31,402 bases of DNA from Pseudomonadota bacterium (GTDB taxonomy: Bacteria > Pseudomonadota > Gammaproteobacteria > Burkholderiales > Burkholderiaceae_C). The notes beneath the pieces are model-generated. The model was not told the origin of the DNA and searched no databases. It saw nothing but the letters and a program-made list of their open reading frames with translations. The stretch lies in contig JAEZZU010000104.1 of NCBI GenBank assembly GCA_023418355.1, forward strand, positions 1 through 31,402, read 5' to 3'. A program made the translations under genes and the position numbers. Of this stretch, positions 17,307 to 24,720 are shown in pieces; within the stretch, counting starts at the first letter, position 1; every line of letters begins with the position of its first letter.

Positions 17307-17362
17307 GCGCTGCATTTGAGCTTGCTTAAGGCAGCAGGGGGTGAATGACAATCCCCACAAAG

Positions 17363-17371
17363 TTATCCACA
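17363..17371 (+). promoter_or_regulatory. Consensus DnaA box TTATCCACA
   Basis: It is identical to the strong DnaA box and lies 31 bp before the priA ATG and 10 bp after the GACAAT candidate -10, a position where DnaA binding would affect priA transcription. A third match, TGTGGATAA at 17843-17851 (opposite strand), lies inside the priA coding region. Confidence 0.55.
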
Positions 17372-17402
17372 GAAACTGGGGTTTCCCACACACCATCTCC
17401 CG

Positions 17403-19574
17403 ATGCAGGTTTTGTCTGACATTTCGGCGGCATCCCATGTAGTAAGTGTCGCGCTCCACACGCCCATTCACAGCGGTGTCGGACATCTGTTGAGCTATTT
17501 GCACAGCCAGCCCTTGCCTGCCGGAACGCTGGTGCGTGTACCACTGGGGGCTCGGCATCTGCTGGGGGTGGTCTGGGAGGATGCACAGCAGCAGCCCTTG
17601 CCCGAGCATGCAACGCTGCGCCCTGTGGAGGCAGTGATGGAAGGCCTGCCGCCCCTGGATGCCCATTGGCAGCGGCTGGTGAGCTTTGCGGCGCACTACT
17701 ACCAGCGCAGCATTGGTGAGATCGCCACGATGGGGCTGCCATCAGCATTGCGTGACATGACGGCGGAGCAGCTGGCCAAACGCCTGCAGCCGCCCAAGCC
17801 AAGGAAGTTGTCGAAAAAAGCAGCAGCCGCGAATGTACAGCCTGTGGATAACTTGGAGGCGACAGCGCCAGCTGTGCAAAACCTGATAGCGCTCAGCGCA
17901 GAGCAGCAAAGCGTTTACGGGCAAATTGAGCAAAATTCTGGCCCTTTCCTGCTGTACGGCAGCACGGGCAGTGGCAAGACCGAGGTCTATATGCGTGTGG
18001 TGCAGCAGGCGCTGCAGGCGGACCCGCAGGCACAGGCGCTGGTCATGGTGCCGGAAATCAATCTCACGCCCCAGCTGCAGCAGCGCTTTGAACAGCGCTT
18101 TGTGCCCATGTTCGGCCCACAGGCGGTGGTCAGCATGCACAGTGGCATGACGGATGTGCAGCGGCTCAAGAGCTGGCTGGCTGCACATACCGGCCAGGCG
18201 CGCATTGTGCTGGGCACGCGCATGTCAGTGTTTGCCAGCCTGCCGGGGCTGAAAGTCATCGTGGTGGATGAAGAGCACGACCCCAGCTACAAGCAGCAGG
18301 AAGGGGCGCGCTACTCCGCACGCGATCTGGCCATCTGGCGCGGGCACCACAGTGGGGCCAAGGTGATTCTGGGCAGTGCCACCCCGTCGCTGGAGAGCTG
18401 GCATGCCAGTGATCCTGCAGTGGGGCGCTACCTGCGTCTGCACATGCCCAGCCGCATAGGGGCGGGTGAGCTACCCCGTGTGCGCATGGTGGACATGACG
18501 CAGCAGCCCCGGAAAACCGTGTTTTCGCAGCCCCTGCTGGCTGCCATTACTGAGCGTATTGAGCGTGGCGAACAAAGCCTGATTCTGCTGAACCGCCGGG
18601 GTTTTGCTCCCGTGCTGTTCTGTGCGGACTGCAACTGGAAAAGCGACTGCCCACATTGCAGTGCGCACCAGGTGTTCCACAAGGGCGACCGTACGCTGCG
18701 CTGCCACCACTGTGGGGACACACGCCGGGTGCCGCACGCCTGCCCGGAGTGCGGCAATCCGGACATCCTGCCCATGGGCAAAGGCACGGAGCAGCTGGAG
18801 GAGGAGCTGGAGCGTCTGCTGCGCAATGTGCAGCGGCCCGATGGCCGTCCGGCACGTGTGGCACGCATTGACGCCGACACCACCAGGCTCAAGGGGGCGC
18901 TCGAAGAACAGCTGGCTCTGGTACACAGCGGCGAGGTCGATGTGCTGGTTGGCACGCAGATGATTGCCAAGGGCCATGACTTTCGGCGCATCACGCTGGT
19001 GGCAGCGGTGCAGCCCGATGGAGCGCTGTTTTCCAGCGACTTTCGTGCGGCGGAGCGCCTGTTCTGCCTGCTCATGCAGGCCGCAGGACGTGCCGGGCGC
19101 GATGCCGACTATGTGCGCGCCCATGACAGCCAGCCGGAGATGTGGGTGCAGAGTTTTGAACCCCAGCACAGCGTGTATGCCGCGCTGCGCAAGTACGACT
19201 ATCCGGCTTTTGCTGCGCTGCAGCTGCGCGAGCGCCAGGAAGCGGGCATGCCGCCCTTTGCGTTTCAGGCGCTGGTGCGTGCCGATGCCAAAACGCAGGA
19301 AGAGGCCCAGGCTTTTCTGCGTGCCGCCACAGAGGCTGCGCACCAGGGGCAGCTGCCGCATCTGGACGATGTGTTCATCTATCCCCCCATTCCCATGGCC
19401 GTGCAGCGTGTGGCCAATGTGGAACGTGCGCAGATGCTGATCGAGGCGAGTGACCGCCGCGCACTGCAAAGATTTTTGCATGCCTGGCAGCCTTGGCTGC
19501 ACTGGGTCCGCAGCCAGCCCGCACACAAGCGGCTGGTGCGCTGGCTGGTGGATGTGGATCCGCTGTCGCTCTGA
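17403..19574 (+). CDS. priA: Primosomal protein N' (replication restart helicase PriA)
   Basis: PriA recognises stalled or D-loop forks and reloads the replisome. The protein has 723 residues (E. coli 732). After the N-terminal 3'-binding domain it has Walker A GSTGSGKTEVY (K192), Walker B DEEHD (289-293), motif III LGSATPSLESW, then eight Cys in four CxxC pairs (CADC, CPHC, CHHC, CPEC) that bind two zinc ions, and motifs V/VI GTQMIAKGHDF and MQAAGRAGRDADY. The C-terminal domain (FIYPPIPMAVQRVANVERAQ) is complete. The ATG at 17403 has no clear Shine-Dalgarno, but the N-terminal sequence VVSVALHTPIHSGVGHLLSY is the usual PriA start region. A strong DnaA-box match sits just upstream. The stop lies in an 18-bp palindrome. 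Confidence 0.97.
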   Translation: MQVLSDISAASHVVSVALHTPIHSGVGHLLSYLHSQPLPAGTLVRVPLGARHLLGVVWEDAQQQPLPEHATLRPVEAVMEGLPPLDAHWQRLVSFAAHYYQRSIGEIATMGLPSALRDMTAEQLAKRLQPPKPRKLSKKAAAANVQPVDNLEATAPAVQNLIALSAEQQSVYGQIEQNSGPFLLYGSTGSGKTEVYMRVVQQALQADPQAQALVMVPEINLTPQLQQRFEQRFVPMFGPQAVVSMHSGMTDVQRLKSWLAAHTGQARIVLGTRMSVFASLPGLKVIVVDEEHDPSYKQQEGARYSARDLAIWRGHHSGAKVILGSATPSLESWHASDPAVGRYLRLHMPSRIGAGELPRVRMVDMTQQPRKTVFSQPLLAAITERIERGEQSLILLNRRGFAPVLFCADCNWKSDCPHCSAHQVFHKGDRTLRCHHCGDTRRVPHACPECGNPDILPMGKGTEQLEEELERLLRNVQRPDGRPARVARIDADTTRLKGALEEQLALVHSGEVDVLVGTQMIAKGHDFRRITLVAAVQPDGALFSSDFRAAERLFCLLMQAAGRAGRDADYVRAHDSQPEMWVQSFEPQHSVYAALRKYDYPAFAALQLRERQEAGMPPFAFQALVRADAKTQEEAQAFLRAATEAAHQGQLPHLDDVFIYPPIPMAVQRVANVERAQMLIEASDRRALQRFLHAWQPWLHWVRSQPAHKRLVRWLVDVDPLSL

Positions 19575-19588
19575 AAAGCGCTTTTCAG
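19571..19588. repeat. 18-bp perfect palindrome at the priA stop codon
   Basis: CTGAAAAGCGCTTTTCAG contains the priA TGA at 19572-19574. As RNA it can form a 7-bp stem with a GCGC loop and a U tract inside its right arm; it may act with the repeat at 19611-19654 to end transcription. Confidence 0.5.
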
Positions 19589-19610
19589 TGCTCGGTTCGA
19601 TGAATAAGCA

Positions 19611-19654
19611 TCAAAATGGCCTCCAGGGCTTATGCAGCAAGCGCTGGAAGCTAT
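19611..19654 (-). repeat. Dispersed intergenic repeat, copy C, between convergent genes
   Basis: On the minus strand it reads ATAGCTTCCAGCGCTTGCTG, then CATAAGCCCTGGAGGC and ATTTTGA. The arms at 19619-19630 and 19640-19651 pair at 11 of 12 positions, including one wobble, with a 9-nt loop, and T-rich DNA flanks both sides (ATTTTGA on the minus strand, ATGGTTTT on the plus strand). It lies between priA (+) and the deacetylase gene (-), where a bidirectional terminator is expected. Confidence 0.7.
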
Positions 19655-19658
19655 GGTT

Positions 19659-20489
19659 TTAGCTTTGTAGCAGCGGCTTGAGCGGCCCTTGCTGGATGTG
19701 GCACTGGTGCTGTGCCAGCAGTGTGCCAAAGGCTTCGGAGCGCAGATAGGCAAATTCCACGGGGCGCTGCGTGCCAATCGCATCGCCCACCACTTCTTCC
19801 GTCGCAGGGTGGCACATCAGCAGACTGCCGGGCTGCAGCTGCGCCAGCCACTGCGCCATCTGCGCGCCATAGGCTTCGGGCGTGGGTGCATCAAAGCCAT
19901 AGACGCCGCCAAAGCCATGGTTCACCAGCACGCCAGCCTTGCGCAGCGCACGTGTGGTCTGCCAGCCGCCCAGCAACGCAATGATGCTGGCCTTGGGGCT
20001 GCGCCAGAGCGTGCCGACGGGGGCAGTAGAGCGCACCCAGGGCATCTGCTCCGGTGCGTAGCGGCGCTGCATGACTTCGAGCATGGCGTCACAAAAACCG
20101 GGCAGCTGGTGCACATGCTGGTGGCCGTCGATGAAGTCTGGCGCTGTACCAAGGACTGCCTCAAAGGCGTCGAGCTGCTGCTCCCACATGGTGCGTATCT
20201 GCGGTGCACTCCAGTGGCCGGTATAGGCCTGGCGGATCACGGTGCCCAGAGGCTGGGCAGGTACGGCACCGCCATAGCTTTCCGTCAGGCTGAAGTGCAG
20301 GCCCACGGACAGACGCGGGTGCAGGTCTTTGAGGCGGGGCGCAGCTTCTGGCCAGCGGGGGGCATTGGTCATGCAGCTGGTGGCCGAAAGGCGGCCTGCC
20401 AGGCACAGCTGCTCCACAGCCGCATCCACGGCCGGGTGCAGGCCAAAGTCGTCAGCACACAGAATAAAGGCGCGGGTGGAGGTGGTCAT
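19659..20489 (-). CDS. YdjC/ChbG-family carbohydrate deacetylase, NaxD-like
   Basis: The protein has 276 residues. YdjC-family metal-dependent deacetylases remove N-acetyl groups from sugars. Metal and catalytic motifs seen are CADDFGLHPA (D13, D14), GLHFSLTES (H65), FIDGHQHVHQLPG (D121, H123, H125, H127) and LLMCHPA near the C-terminus. There is no signal peptide or membrane segment, so it acts in the cytoplasm. It is the last gene of a minus-strand operon with GT39, GT2 and GtrA genes, 4 bp after the gtrA stop. Francisella NaxD and Bordetella LgmC are YdjC-family enzymes that deacetylate an undecaprenyl-phosphate hexosamine for lipid A modification; the context fits that role better than chitobiose metabolism (ChbG) or the hopanoid-associated HpnK. 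Substrate is inferred. Confidence 0.8.
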   Translation of the reverse strand: MTTSTRAFILCADDFGLHPAVDAAVEQLCLAGRLSATSCMTNAPRWPEAAPRLKDLHPRLSVGLHFSLTESYGGAVPAQPLGTVIRQAYTGHWSAPQIRTMWEQQLDAFEAVLGTAPDFIDGHQHVHQLPGFCDAMLEVMQRRYAPEQMPWVRSTAPVGTLWRSPKASIIALLGGWQTTRALRKAGVLVNHGFGGVYGFDAPTPEAYGAQMAQWLAQLQPGSLLMCHPATEEVVGDAIGTQRPVEFAYLRSEAFGTLLAQHQCHIQQGPLKPLLQS

Positions 20490-20493
20490 GGCA

Positions 20494-20901
20494 TCAGCGG
20501 GCCGCCTTGAAGGCCCAGAACTTACTCAGAACAAATGTCCCAGCGGCCACCAGCACCAGGACCAGCGCCAGGCTGGCCAGGTAATTCCAGGGCAGCCAGC
20601 GCAGGGCGGCGGCGTACAGCAGCTCGTTGGCGACAAAGGAGCCGCAGGCCACAGTAAAAAAACGTGCCACAGTGGCCCAGCCACGCGCCTGCGCCTGTGC
20701 AAAGGTCAGGGCGGCATGGCCGTTGTAGCTCACGATAAAAGCCACCAGAAAGCCCAGCACATTGGCCCACAGCGGGGGCATGCCCGTGAGTGCGACCACG
20801 ATGGCTACGACCAGCAGATGGGTGGCTGCCGCGCTGCCGCCCACCAGACCAAACTGCACCAGCTGCGGCAGCTGCCGCAGACGCATCAGCAAGGCATTCA
20901 T
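20494..20901 (-). CDS. GtrA-family membrane protein, candidate lipid-linked sugar flippase
   Basis: The protein has 135 residues and four hydrophobic helices, the GtrA standard. Family features are QFGLVGGSAAATHLLVV near the N-terminus, NVLGFLVAFIVSYNGHAALTF in the middle, RFFTVACGSFVANELLY and a basic end TFVLSKFWAFKAAR. GtrA proteins are thought to flip undecaprenyl-phosphate-linked sugars across the inner membrane for periplasmic glycosyltransferases. Its ATG overlaps the stop of the GT2 gene by 4 bp (20898-20901), and its stop is 4 bp before the deacetylase ATG. The GT2-GtrA pair recurs in O-antigen and lipid A modification clusters. Function is by family and context. Confidence 0.88.
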   Translation of the reverse strand: MNALLMRLRQLPQLVQFGLVGGSAAATHLLVVAIVVALTGMPPLWANVLGFLVAFIVSYNGHAALTFAQAQARGWATVARFFTVACGSFVANELLYAAALRWLPWNYLASLALVLVLVAAGTFVLSKFWAFKAAR

Positions 20902-21914
20902 GGCTGCTCTCGCAGGGGGCTGGCGTCTTCGTCGCGTGCAATCAGGTAGGTGGGCCGTTGCTTGACTTCGTCATAGATGCGGCCGATGTATTCGCCCAGA
21001 ATGCCAATTGACATCAGCTGCACGCCGGAGAACAGCATGATGCCCGCTGCCAGCGTGGGCCAGCCTGCCAGGTCTGCGCCAAAGAGCAGGGTGTCCAGCG
21101 TGATCCACAGGCCATAGGCCAGAGCGAGCAGAGCCACCGCACCACCAATCACGCTCCACACGCGCAGCGGCAGCGTGGTGAAGGAGGTCAGCCCCAGCAG
21201 CGCCAGTGCGCCCAGGCGGCGCAGGTTGAAACTGGACTGGCCAGCGGCACGATCCTTGGGTACGAAAGGCAGGGCCGCAGTCTTGAAGCCCACCCAGGCG
21301 TACAGCCCCTTCATGAAGCGGTTGCGCTCGGGCAGCGCCTTGAGAGCATCGACCACCTTGCGGTCCATCCAGCGGAAGTCGCCCGCATTGGGGGGCACTT
21401 TGACACCGTTGCCGGAATTCATCAGGGTGTAGAACAGGTTGGTGCCCAGACGCTTGGCGCCGCTTTCTGCACCGCGGTCGGCAATCACGCCATAAATCAT
21501 TTCATAGCCGCTGTGCCACAGGGCGTGCATCTCGGGCAGCATTTCCAGCGGGTGCTGGAAGTCCGCATCAATCAGCACCACGGCATTGCCACGCGCATGG
21601 TCAATGCCTGCAGACAGCGCCGCTTCCTTGCCAAAGTTGCGTGACAGCGCCAGATAGCGCACGGGCAGGCCCTGTTCGACGAGCTGCATGGCGACATCGT
21701 GCGTGGCGTCACGGCTGCCATCGTTGACGATGATGATTTCAAAGTCCGCGGTCAGCGCCTGTACGGTCGGGATCAAGGCCTGTATGAAATCGCCCAGATT
21801 GTCTTGTTCGTTGTAGGCAGGTACCACGCAGCTCAGCTGCAGGGCAGGGCGGGGTATGGCCCCGAATGGGGCTGCGGGAGCAAATTCAGCATCCGTGCTG
21901 GTAGTGGTGGTCAT
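20898..21914 (-). CDS. GT2-family glycosyltransferase (ArnC/GtrB/DPM1-like) with two C-terminal membrane helices
   Basis: The protein has 338 residues. GT2 fold motifs are SCVVPAYNEQDNL (28-40), IIIVNDGSRDATHD (NDGS 64-67) and the metal-binding VLIDADFQHPLEM (DAD 116-118), followed by RNRFMKGLYAWVGF and QSSFNLRRLG. Two hydrophobic helices (about 240-262 and 275-300) end with the conserved ILGEYIGRIYDEVKQRPTYL. Such enzymes transfer a sugar from a UDP-donor to undecaprenyl phosphate on the cytoplasmic face. The start ATG overlaps the GT39 stop by 4 bp. The donor sugar cannot be read from sequence; with a deacetylase downstream, UDP-GalNAc or UDP-GlcNAc is a reasonable inference. Confidence 0.88.
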   Translation of the reverse strand: MTTTTSTDAEFAPAAPFGAIPRPALQLSCVVPAYNEQDNLGDFIQALIPTVQALTADFEIIIVNDGSRDATHDVAMQLVEQGLPVRYLALSRNFGKEAALSAGIDHARGNAVVLIDADFQHPLEMLPEMHALWHSGYEMIYGVIADRGAESGAKRLGTNLFYTLMNSGNGVKVPPNAGDFRWMDRKVVDALKALPERNRFMKGLYAWVGFKTAALPFVPKDRAAGQSSFNLRRLGALALLGLTSFTTLPLRVWSVIGGAVALLALAYGLWITLDTLLFGADLAGWPTLAAGIMLFSGVQLMSIGILGEYIGRIYDEVKQRPTYLIARDEDASPLREQP

Positions 21915-23521
21915 TGCACTTCCTTGGAAGCAGTAGAGGCAGCAGGTACGTCAAACACGGCGTAGAGGAAAGGCACAGGCTTGGGAAAGCGCCAGCCGCT
22001 GCGTTCCACGGTCAGCACCTGGGGCGCAGCAGAGAGTCCCTGTGCGGCCAGCCACTGTGTGGCCTCTTGGGTGCATGCGGTGCTGGGGACCTCCGGATTG
22101 GCCGTGACTGGACCGAGCGGACACAGCAGCAAGCCATGCTTGCTGCGCCAGTCCCCCAGTCCTGCCAGCTGTGCAGGGAAGCTGTCAGGCATGTTCGGCA
22201 CGGTCTGCAGGCCGGGCATGGCATAGAAGGCCAGCAGGGCGTTTTCAGCCCAGTCGCCCCCCACCCAGGCCAGCTGCTGCTGGGGGTGTTGTTCCTGCCA
22301 CTGCTTCAGAATCTGCTGGGCGGCATCTTCGCTGGGGCGGTAGTAGCCCAGATCACTTTTCTGGGCATTGACGATGGCCACCACGATACCCAGCACGGCC
22401 ACCAGCGCCACCACGGGCCACCATGCCTTGCGCAGCCGGGCAATGGCCTGAGCCGTGACGGAGGGCGCCAGCGCATGCAGATTGCGCAGCCACAGCAGGG
22501 CAAACGCATAGCCGATGGGGATGGCCCATGGAGTAGACAGCTCCGCCACGCCCAGCATGCCGCACAGCAGGGTCAGCAGCCAAGGTGTCAGCGCCAGCCA
22601 GTACAGCACGTCGTCCTTGCCCTGGGGCATCCAGCTGCGCCACAGGAAACTGCCCAGGGTACGCAGACAGCTTTGCTGCTGCGCACGTGCAGCAAAGCAG
22701 GCATACACCGTACAGACCGCCAGCCAGGCGGGCAGCCAGTAGAACAAAGGTGAAAAGGTAAAGCGCAGTACATAGCGCCAGACCACATCGCCGCCGCCCT
22801 GGTCCATGGCATAGCCAATCGGTGCCCAGTCGTGGCCCGCCATCCACACCACATGGGGCATGAGCGCCAGTGCAAACACCAGCAGTGCCAGATAGGGGCG
22901 TGGGGTCAGCAGCCACTGGCGGCCATCACGGTGCAGGAAGATGGGCAGCAGAAAACCCGCCAGAAACACGCCGCTGTAGTACTTGCTCAGCATGCAGGCT
23001 GCTGCCACGATGCCCAGCCATGTGCTGAACCACACGCCACGCCAGCCTTTTTCCTGCCAGCTGGCCAGCAGCAGGGCCGCCGCCCAGGGCCAGAGCGACA
23101 GCAGCTGGCTGTTGGCATTGAATTTGCCGGCCAGCGAGGTATAGGGAAAGCTCCACAGCAGCAGCAAGGCGCCCCAGTGCGCCAGTCCGCCCAGGCCCAG
23201 TCTGCGTCCCAGACTGACGACGCCCCAGAGGCCCACGGCGACATTGGTATAGGACAGCAGCCGGTACGCCCAGTCCGTATTGGGAAACACCGCAAACCAG
23301 GTTCCTACCACCCATGCAAAAAATGGTGGATGCTTGTGTGTGCCCCAGAGGAAGGGTTGTGACCACGCATAGTTCTCCAGCATGTCGTGGTAGCTGTCGA
23401 GATTGCCTCCCGAGATCCAGGACGAGCATGCCCAGACCACGCAGGCAATGGCAATCAGCCATGCAGTCTGTCGACCACTGGGTGGCGGAAATGTGCTGGG
23501 GGAAGGGGAGTGGGTATGCAT
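21911..23521 (-). CDS. GT39/ArnT-like integral membrane glycosyltransferase
   Basis: The protein has 536 residues with about 11-12 hydrophobic helices. After the first helix comes GGNLDSYHDMLENYAW (D42, D46, E49), the acidic catalytic-loop region of PMT/ArnT-type enzymes, then LWGTHKHPPFFAWVVG, the KHPP motif typical of the FlmK/LgmB-like subgroup. The C-terminal 120 residues form a soluble, presumably periplasmic domain. Family enzymes use a lipid-linked sugar donor in the periplasm; ArnT and FlmK add amino sugars to lipid A phosphates. It is the first gene of the four-gene operon. A TACAAT hexamer (minus strand, 23548-23553), 26 nt before the ATG, could be its -10, with a weak AGGA before the start. 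Confidence 0.85.
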   Translation of the reverse strand: MHTHSPSPSTFPPPSGRQTAWLIAIACVVWACSSWISGGNLDSYHDMLENYAWSQPFLWGTHKHPPFFAWVVGTWFAVFPNTDWAYRLLSYTNVAVGLWGVVSLGRRLGLGGLAHWGALLLLWSFPYTSLAGKFNANSQLLSLWPWAAALLLASWQEKGWRGVWFSTWLGIVAAACMLSKYYSGVFLAGFLLPIFLHRDGRQWLLTPRPYLALLVFALALMPHVVWMAGHDWAPIGYAMDQGGGDVVWRYVLRFTFSPLFYWLPAWLAVCTVYACFAARAQQQSCLRTLGSFLWRSWMPQGKDDVLYWLALTPWLLTLLCGMLGVAELSTPWAIPIGYAFALLWLRNLHALAPSVTAQAIARLRKAWWPVVALVAVLGIVVAIVNAQKSDLGYYRPSEDAAQQILKQWQEQHPQQQLAWVGGDWAENALLAFYAMPGLQTVPNMPDSFPAQLAGLGDWRSKHGLLLCPLGPVTANPEVPSTACTQEATQWLAAQGLSAAPQVLTVERSGWRFPKPVPFLYAVFDVPAASTASKEVQ

Positions 23522-23547
23522 GTCAATCCTGTGCGGAGGGATTGACT

Positions 23548-23553
23548 ATTGTA
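23548..23553 (-). promoter_or_regulatory. Candidate -10 TACAAT for the glycosyltransferase operon
   Basis: TACAAT on the minus strand lies in the 57-bp gap between the AEC gene stop and the GT39 start, 26 nt upstream of the ATG. No -35 is recognisable, so the operon might instead be read from the AEC promoter. Confidence 0.35.
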
Positions 23554-23578
23554 AAGATCGAGGCTTTGCCCCGTCGCT

Positions 23579-24526
23579 CTAGGCGGCAAGCCGGACAGCG
23601 GCAGAAAACGTCACAAATGCCAGCGTCGTACTCACCAGAATAATGCGTGCTACGCGGCCGCCATGGGCACCAAAACGCTCGGTCAGCAAAGACACATTGC
23701 TGGCGCTGGGCAGCGCCGCTACCAGCACCAGTGCGGTGGTGGTCATGGAGGACAGCGGCAGCCCCATGTGCACGGCACCCTGACAGGCCAGCCACATCAG
23801 CGCGGGATGCAGCAGCAGCTTGGCCAGTGCAATGGGTACGTAGTGGCGCGGGGCGACGTATTCATGCTGGTTCATCTGTGAGCGCGCCAGCACGGCCCCA
23901 ATGGTGAACAGGGCCACGGGCGATGCAGCACCTGCGAGCATGGCCACCGTCTTATCAACAGGACCAGGCAACTCAAACGCCATGGCCGAGGCACAGGCGC
24001 CGAGGATGATGGACCAGGGCATGGGGTTGGTGAACACCCCCTTGAGCGCATTGCGCAGCGCTTGCATGACGCCGCCTTCACCCTGGCCGAGGCGCGACAG
24101 CGCAATGCACAGCGAGCTGGTGATCACCATGTCTATGGCCATGGTCAGAATCACCGGGCCAGCGCTGCTGTCGCCGAGCAGCGCCACCAGCAGCGGCACG
24201 CCCATGAAGCCGGAGTTGGGAAAGGCTGCGACCAGTGCGCCAAAAGCTGCGTCATTCCAGCCCCAGCGTGTGTGGGTCAAGGCCATGGTGCCAGCCACCA
24301 TGAGCAGGCCGCACAGCAGGTAGACGCCAGCGGCAACGGGGTCAATCAGCTGTGCAATCGGGGTCTGGGCGCCAAAGCGGTACAGCATGCAGGGCAGCGC
24401 AAAGTACAGCACAAAGGTGTTCAGGCCGGGAATGGCCGCCAATGGCAGTACCCCCCGGCGCGTGGCGACAAAGCCGCACAGCACCAGGGCAAAAAAGGGA
24501 AAAGTGACCGCAAGAATGGACAGCAC
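23579..24526 (-). CDS. AEC-family (auxin efflux carrier-like) transporter
   Basis: The protein has 315 residues from GTG 24526, with ten predicted hydrophobic helices. The N-terminal ILAVTFPFFALVLCGFVATR, the middle GALVAAFPNSGFMGVPLLVALLG and the C-terminal TALVLVAALPSASNVSLLTERFG are the three AEC signatures. Bacterial members transport malate, malonate or other small carboxylates; the substrate cannot be assigned. The open frame reaches an ATG at 24625, but those 33 extra residues are hydrophilic and non-conserved. The GTG start has CACAAT 8 nt upstream and no Shine-Dalgarno. It is divergent from rep and lies 57 bp before the glycosyltransferase operon in the same direction; a shared function is not evident. 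Confidence 0.9.
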   Translation of the reverse strand: MLSILAVTFPFFALVLCGFVATRRGVLPLAAIPGLNTFVLYFALPCMLYRFGAQTPIAQLIDPVAAGVYLLCGLLMVAGTMALTHTRWGWNDAAFGALVAAFPNSGFMGVPLLVALLGDSSAGPVILTMAIDMVITSSLCIALSRLGQGEGGVMQALRNALKGVFTNPMPWSIILGACASAMAFELPGPVDKTVAMLAGAASPVALFTIGAVLARSQMNQHEYVAPRHYVPIALAKLLLHPALMWLACQGAVHMGLPLSSMTTTALVLVAALPSASNVSLLTERFGAHGGRVARIILVSTTLAFVTFSAAVRLAA

Positions 24527-24534
24527 GGTGCGCG

Positions 24535-24540
24535 ATTGTG
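24535..24540 (-). promoter_or_regulatory. Candidate -10 CACAAT close to the AEC gene start
   Basis: CACAAT on the minus strand is 8 nt before GTG 24526. A short hairpin (GCCGCC-GTGT-GGCGGC, 24544-24559) lies just upstream. This fits a near-leaderless transcript. Confidence 0.3.
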
Positions 24541-24705
24541 TCAGCCGCCGTGTGGCGGCATGGGCAGGGGATTTCGCGCAGGTGACAGCTGTTGCGCGGG
24601 GCACACTTGCCATTGACACGGGCATGTGGGTTGCCGGGGGCGTGGCGCAGAGGGCTTGCGTATGATTGCCCCGCGCCCGATCCGGGCGTGTGTGTTTTCA
24701 CCGTC

Positions 24706-24711
24706 TAGAAC
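24706..24711 (+). promoter_or_regulatory. Candidate -10 TAGAAC close to the rep start
   Basis: TAGAAC is 9 nt before ATG 24721, and no Shine-Dalgarno is present. A 6-bp hairpin CGCCCG-ATC-CGGGCG lies about 20 bp upstream. Confidence 0.3.
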
Positions 24712-24720
24712 GAATTGTCC

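Larger units (their letters stand above)
17007..17402. other. hemE-priA intergenic region with DnaA-box-like sites
   Basis: The 396-bp spacer contains no ORF I can support. It has a hairpin after hemE (17032-17053), then turns AT-rich, especially 17238-17290. It carries TTATGCACA (17175-17183), TTATCCACA (17363-17371, the E. coli consensus DnaA box), a perfect 13-bp inverted repeat (17276-17306), and GACAAT (17347-17352), a possible -10 for priA about 50 nt before its start. This architecture suggests regulation of priA or a DnaA-binding locus, but no dnaA gene is present. Confidence 0.5.

Noticed and set aside
17007..17402. The hemE-priA spacer as the chromosomal origin oriC
   Set aside because: Only two DnaA boxes are in the spacer and no dnaA, dnaN, gyrB, rnpA or parAB is present. 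Regulation of priA or a DnaA-binding locus is a smaller claim.
19659..20489. Deacetylase as hopanoid HpnK or chitobiose ChbG
   Set aside because: The family is shared, but there are no hopanoid (shc, hpn) or chb genes nearby, and the operon partners fit lipid-linked sugar modification.
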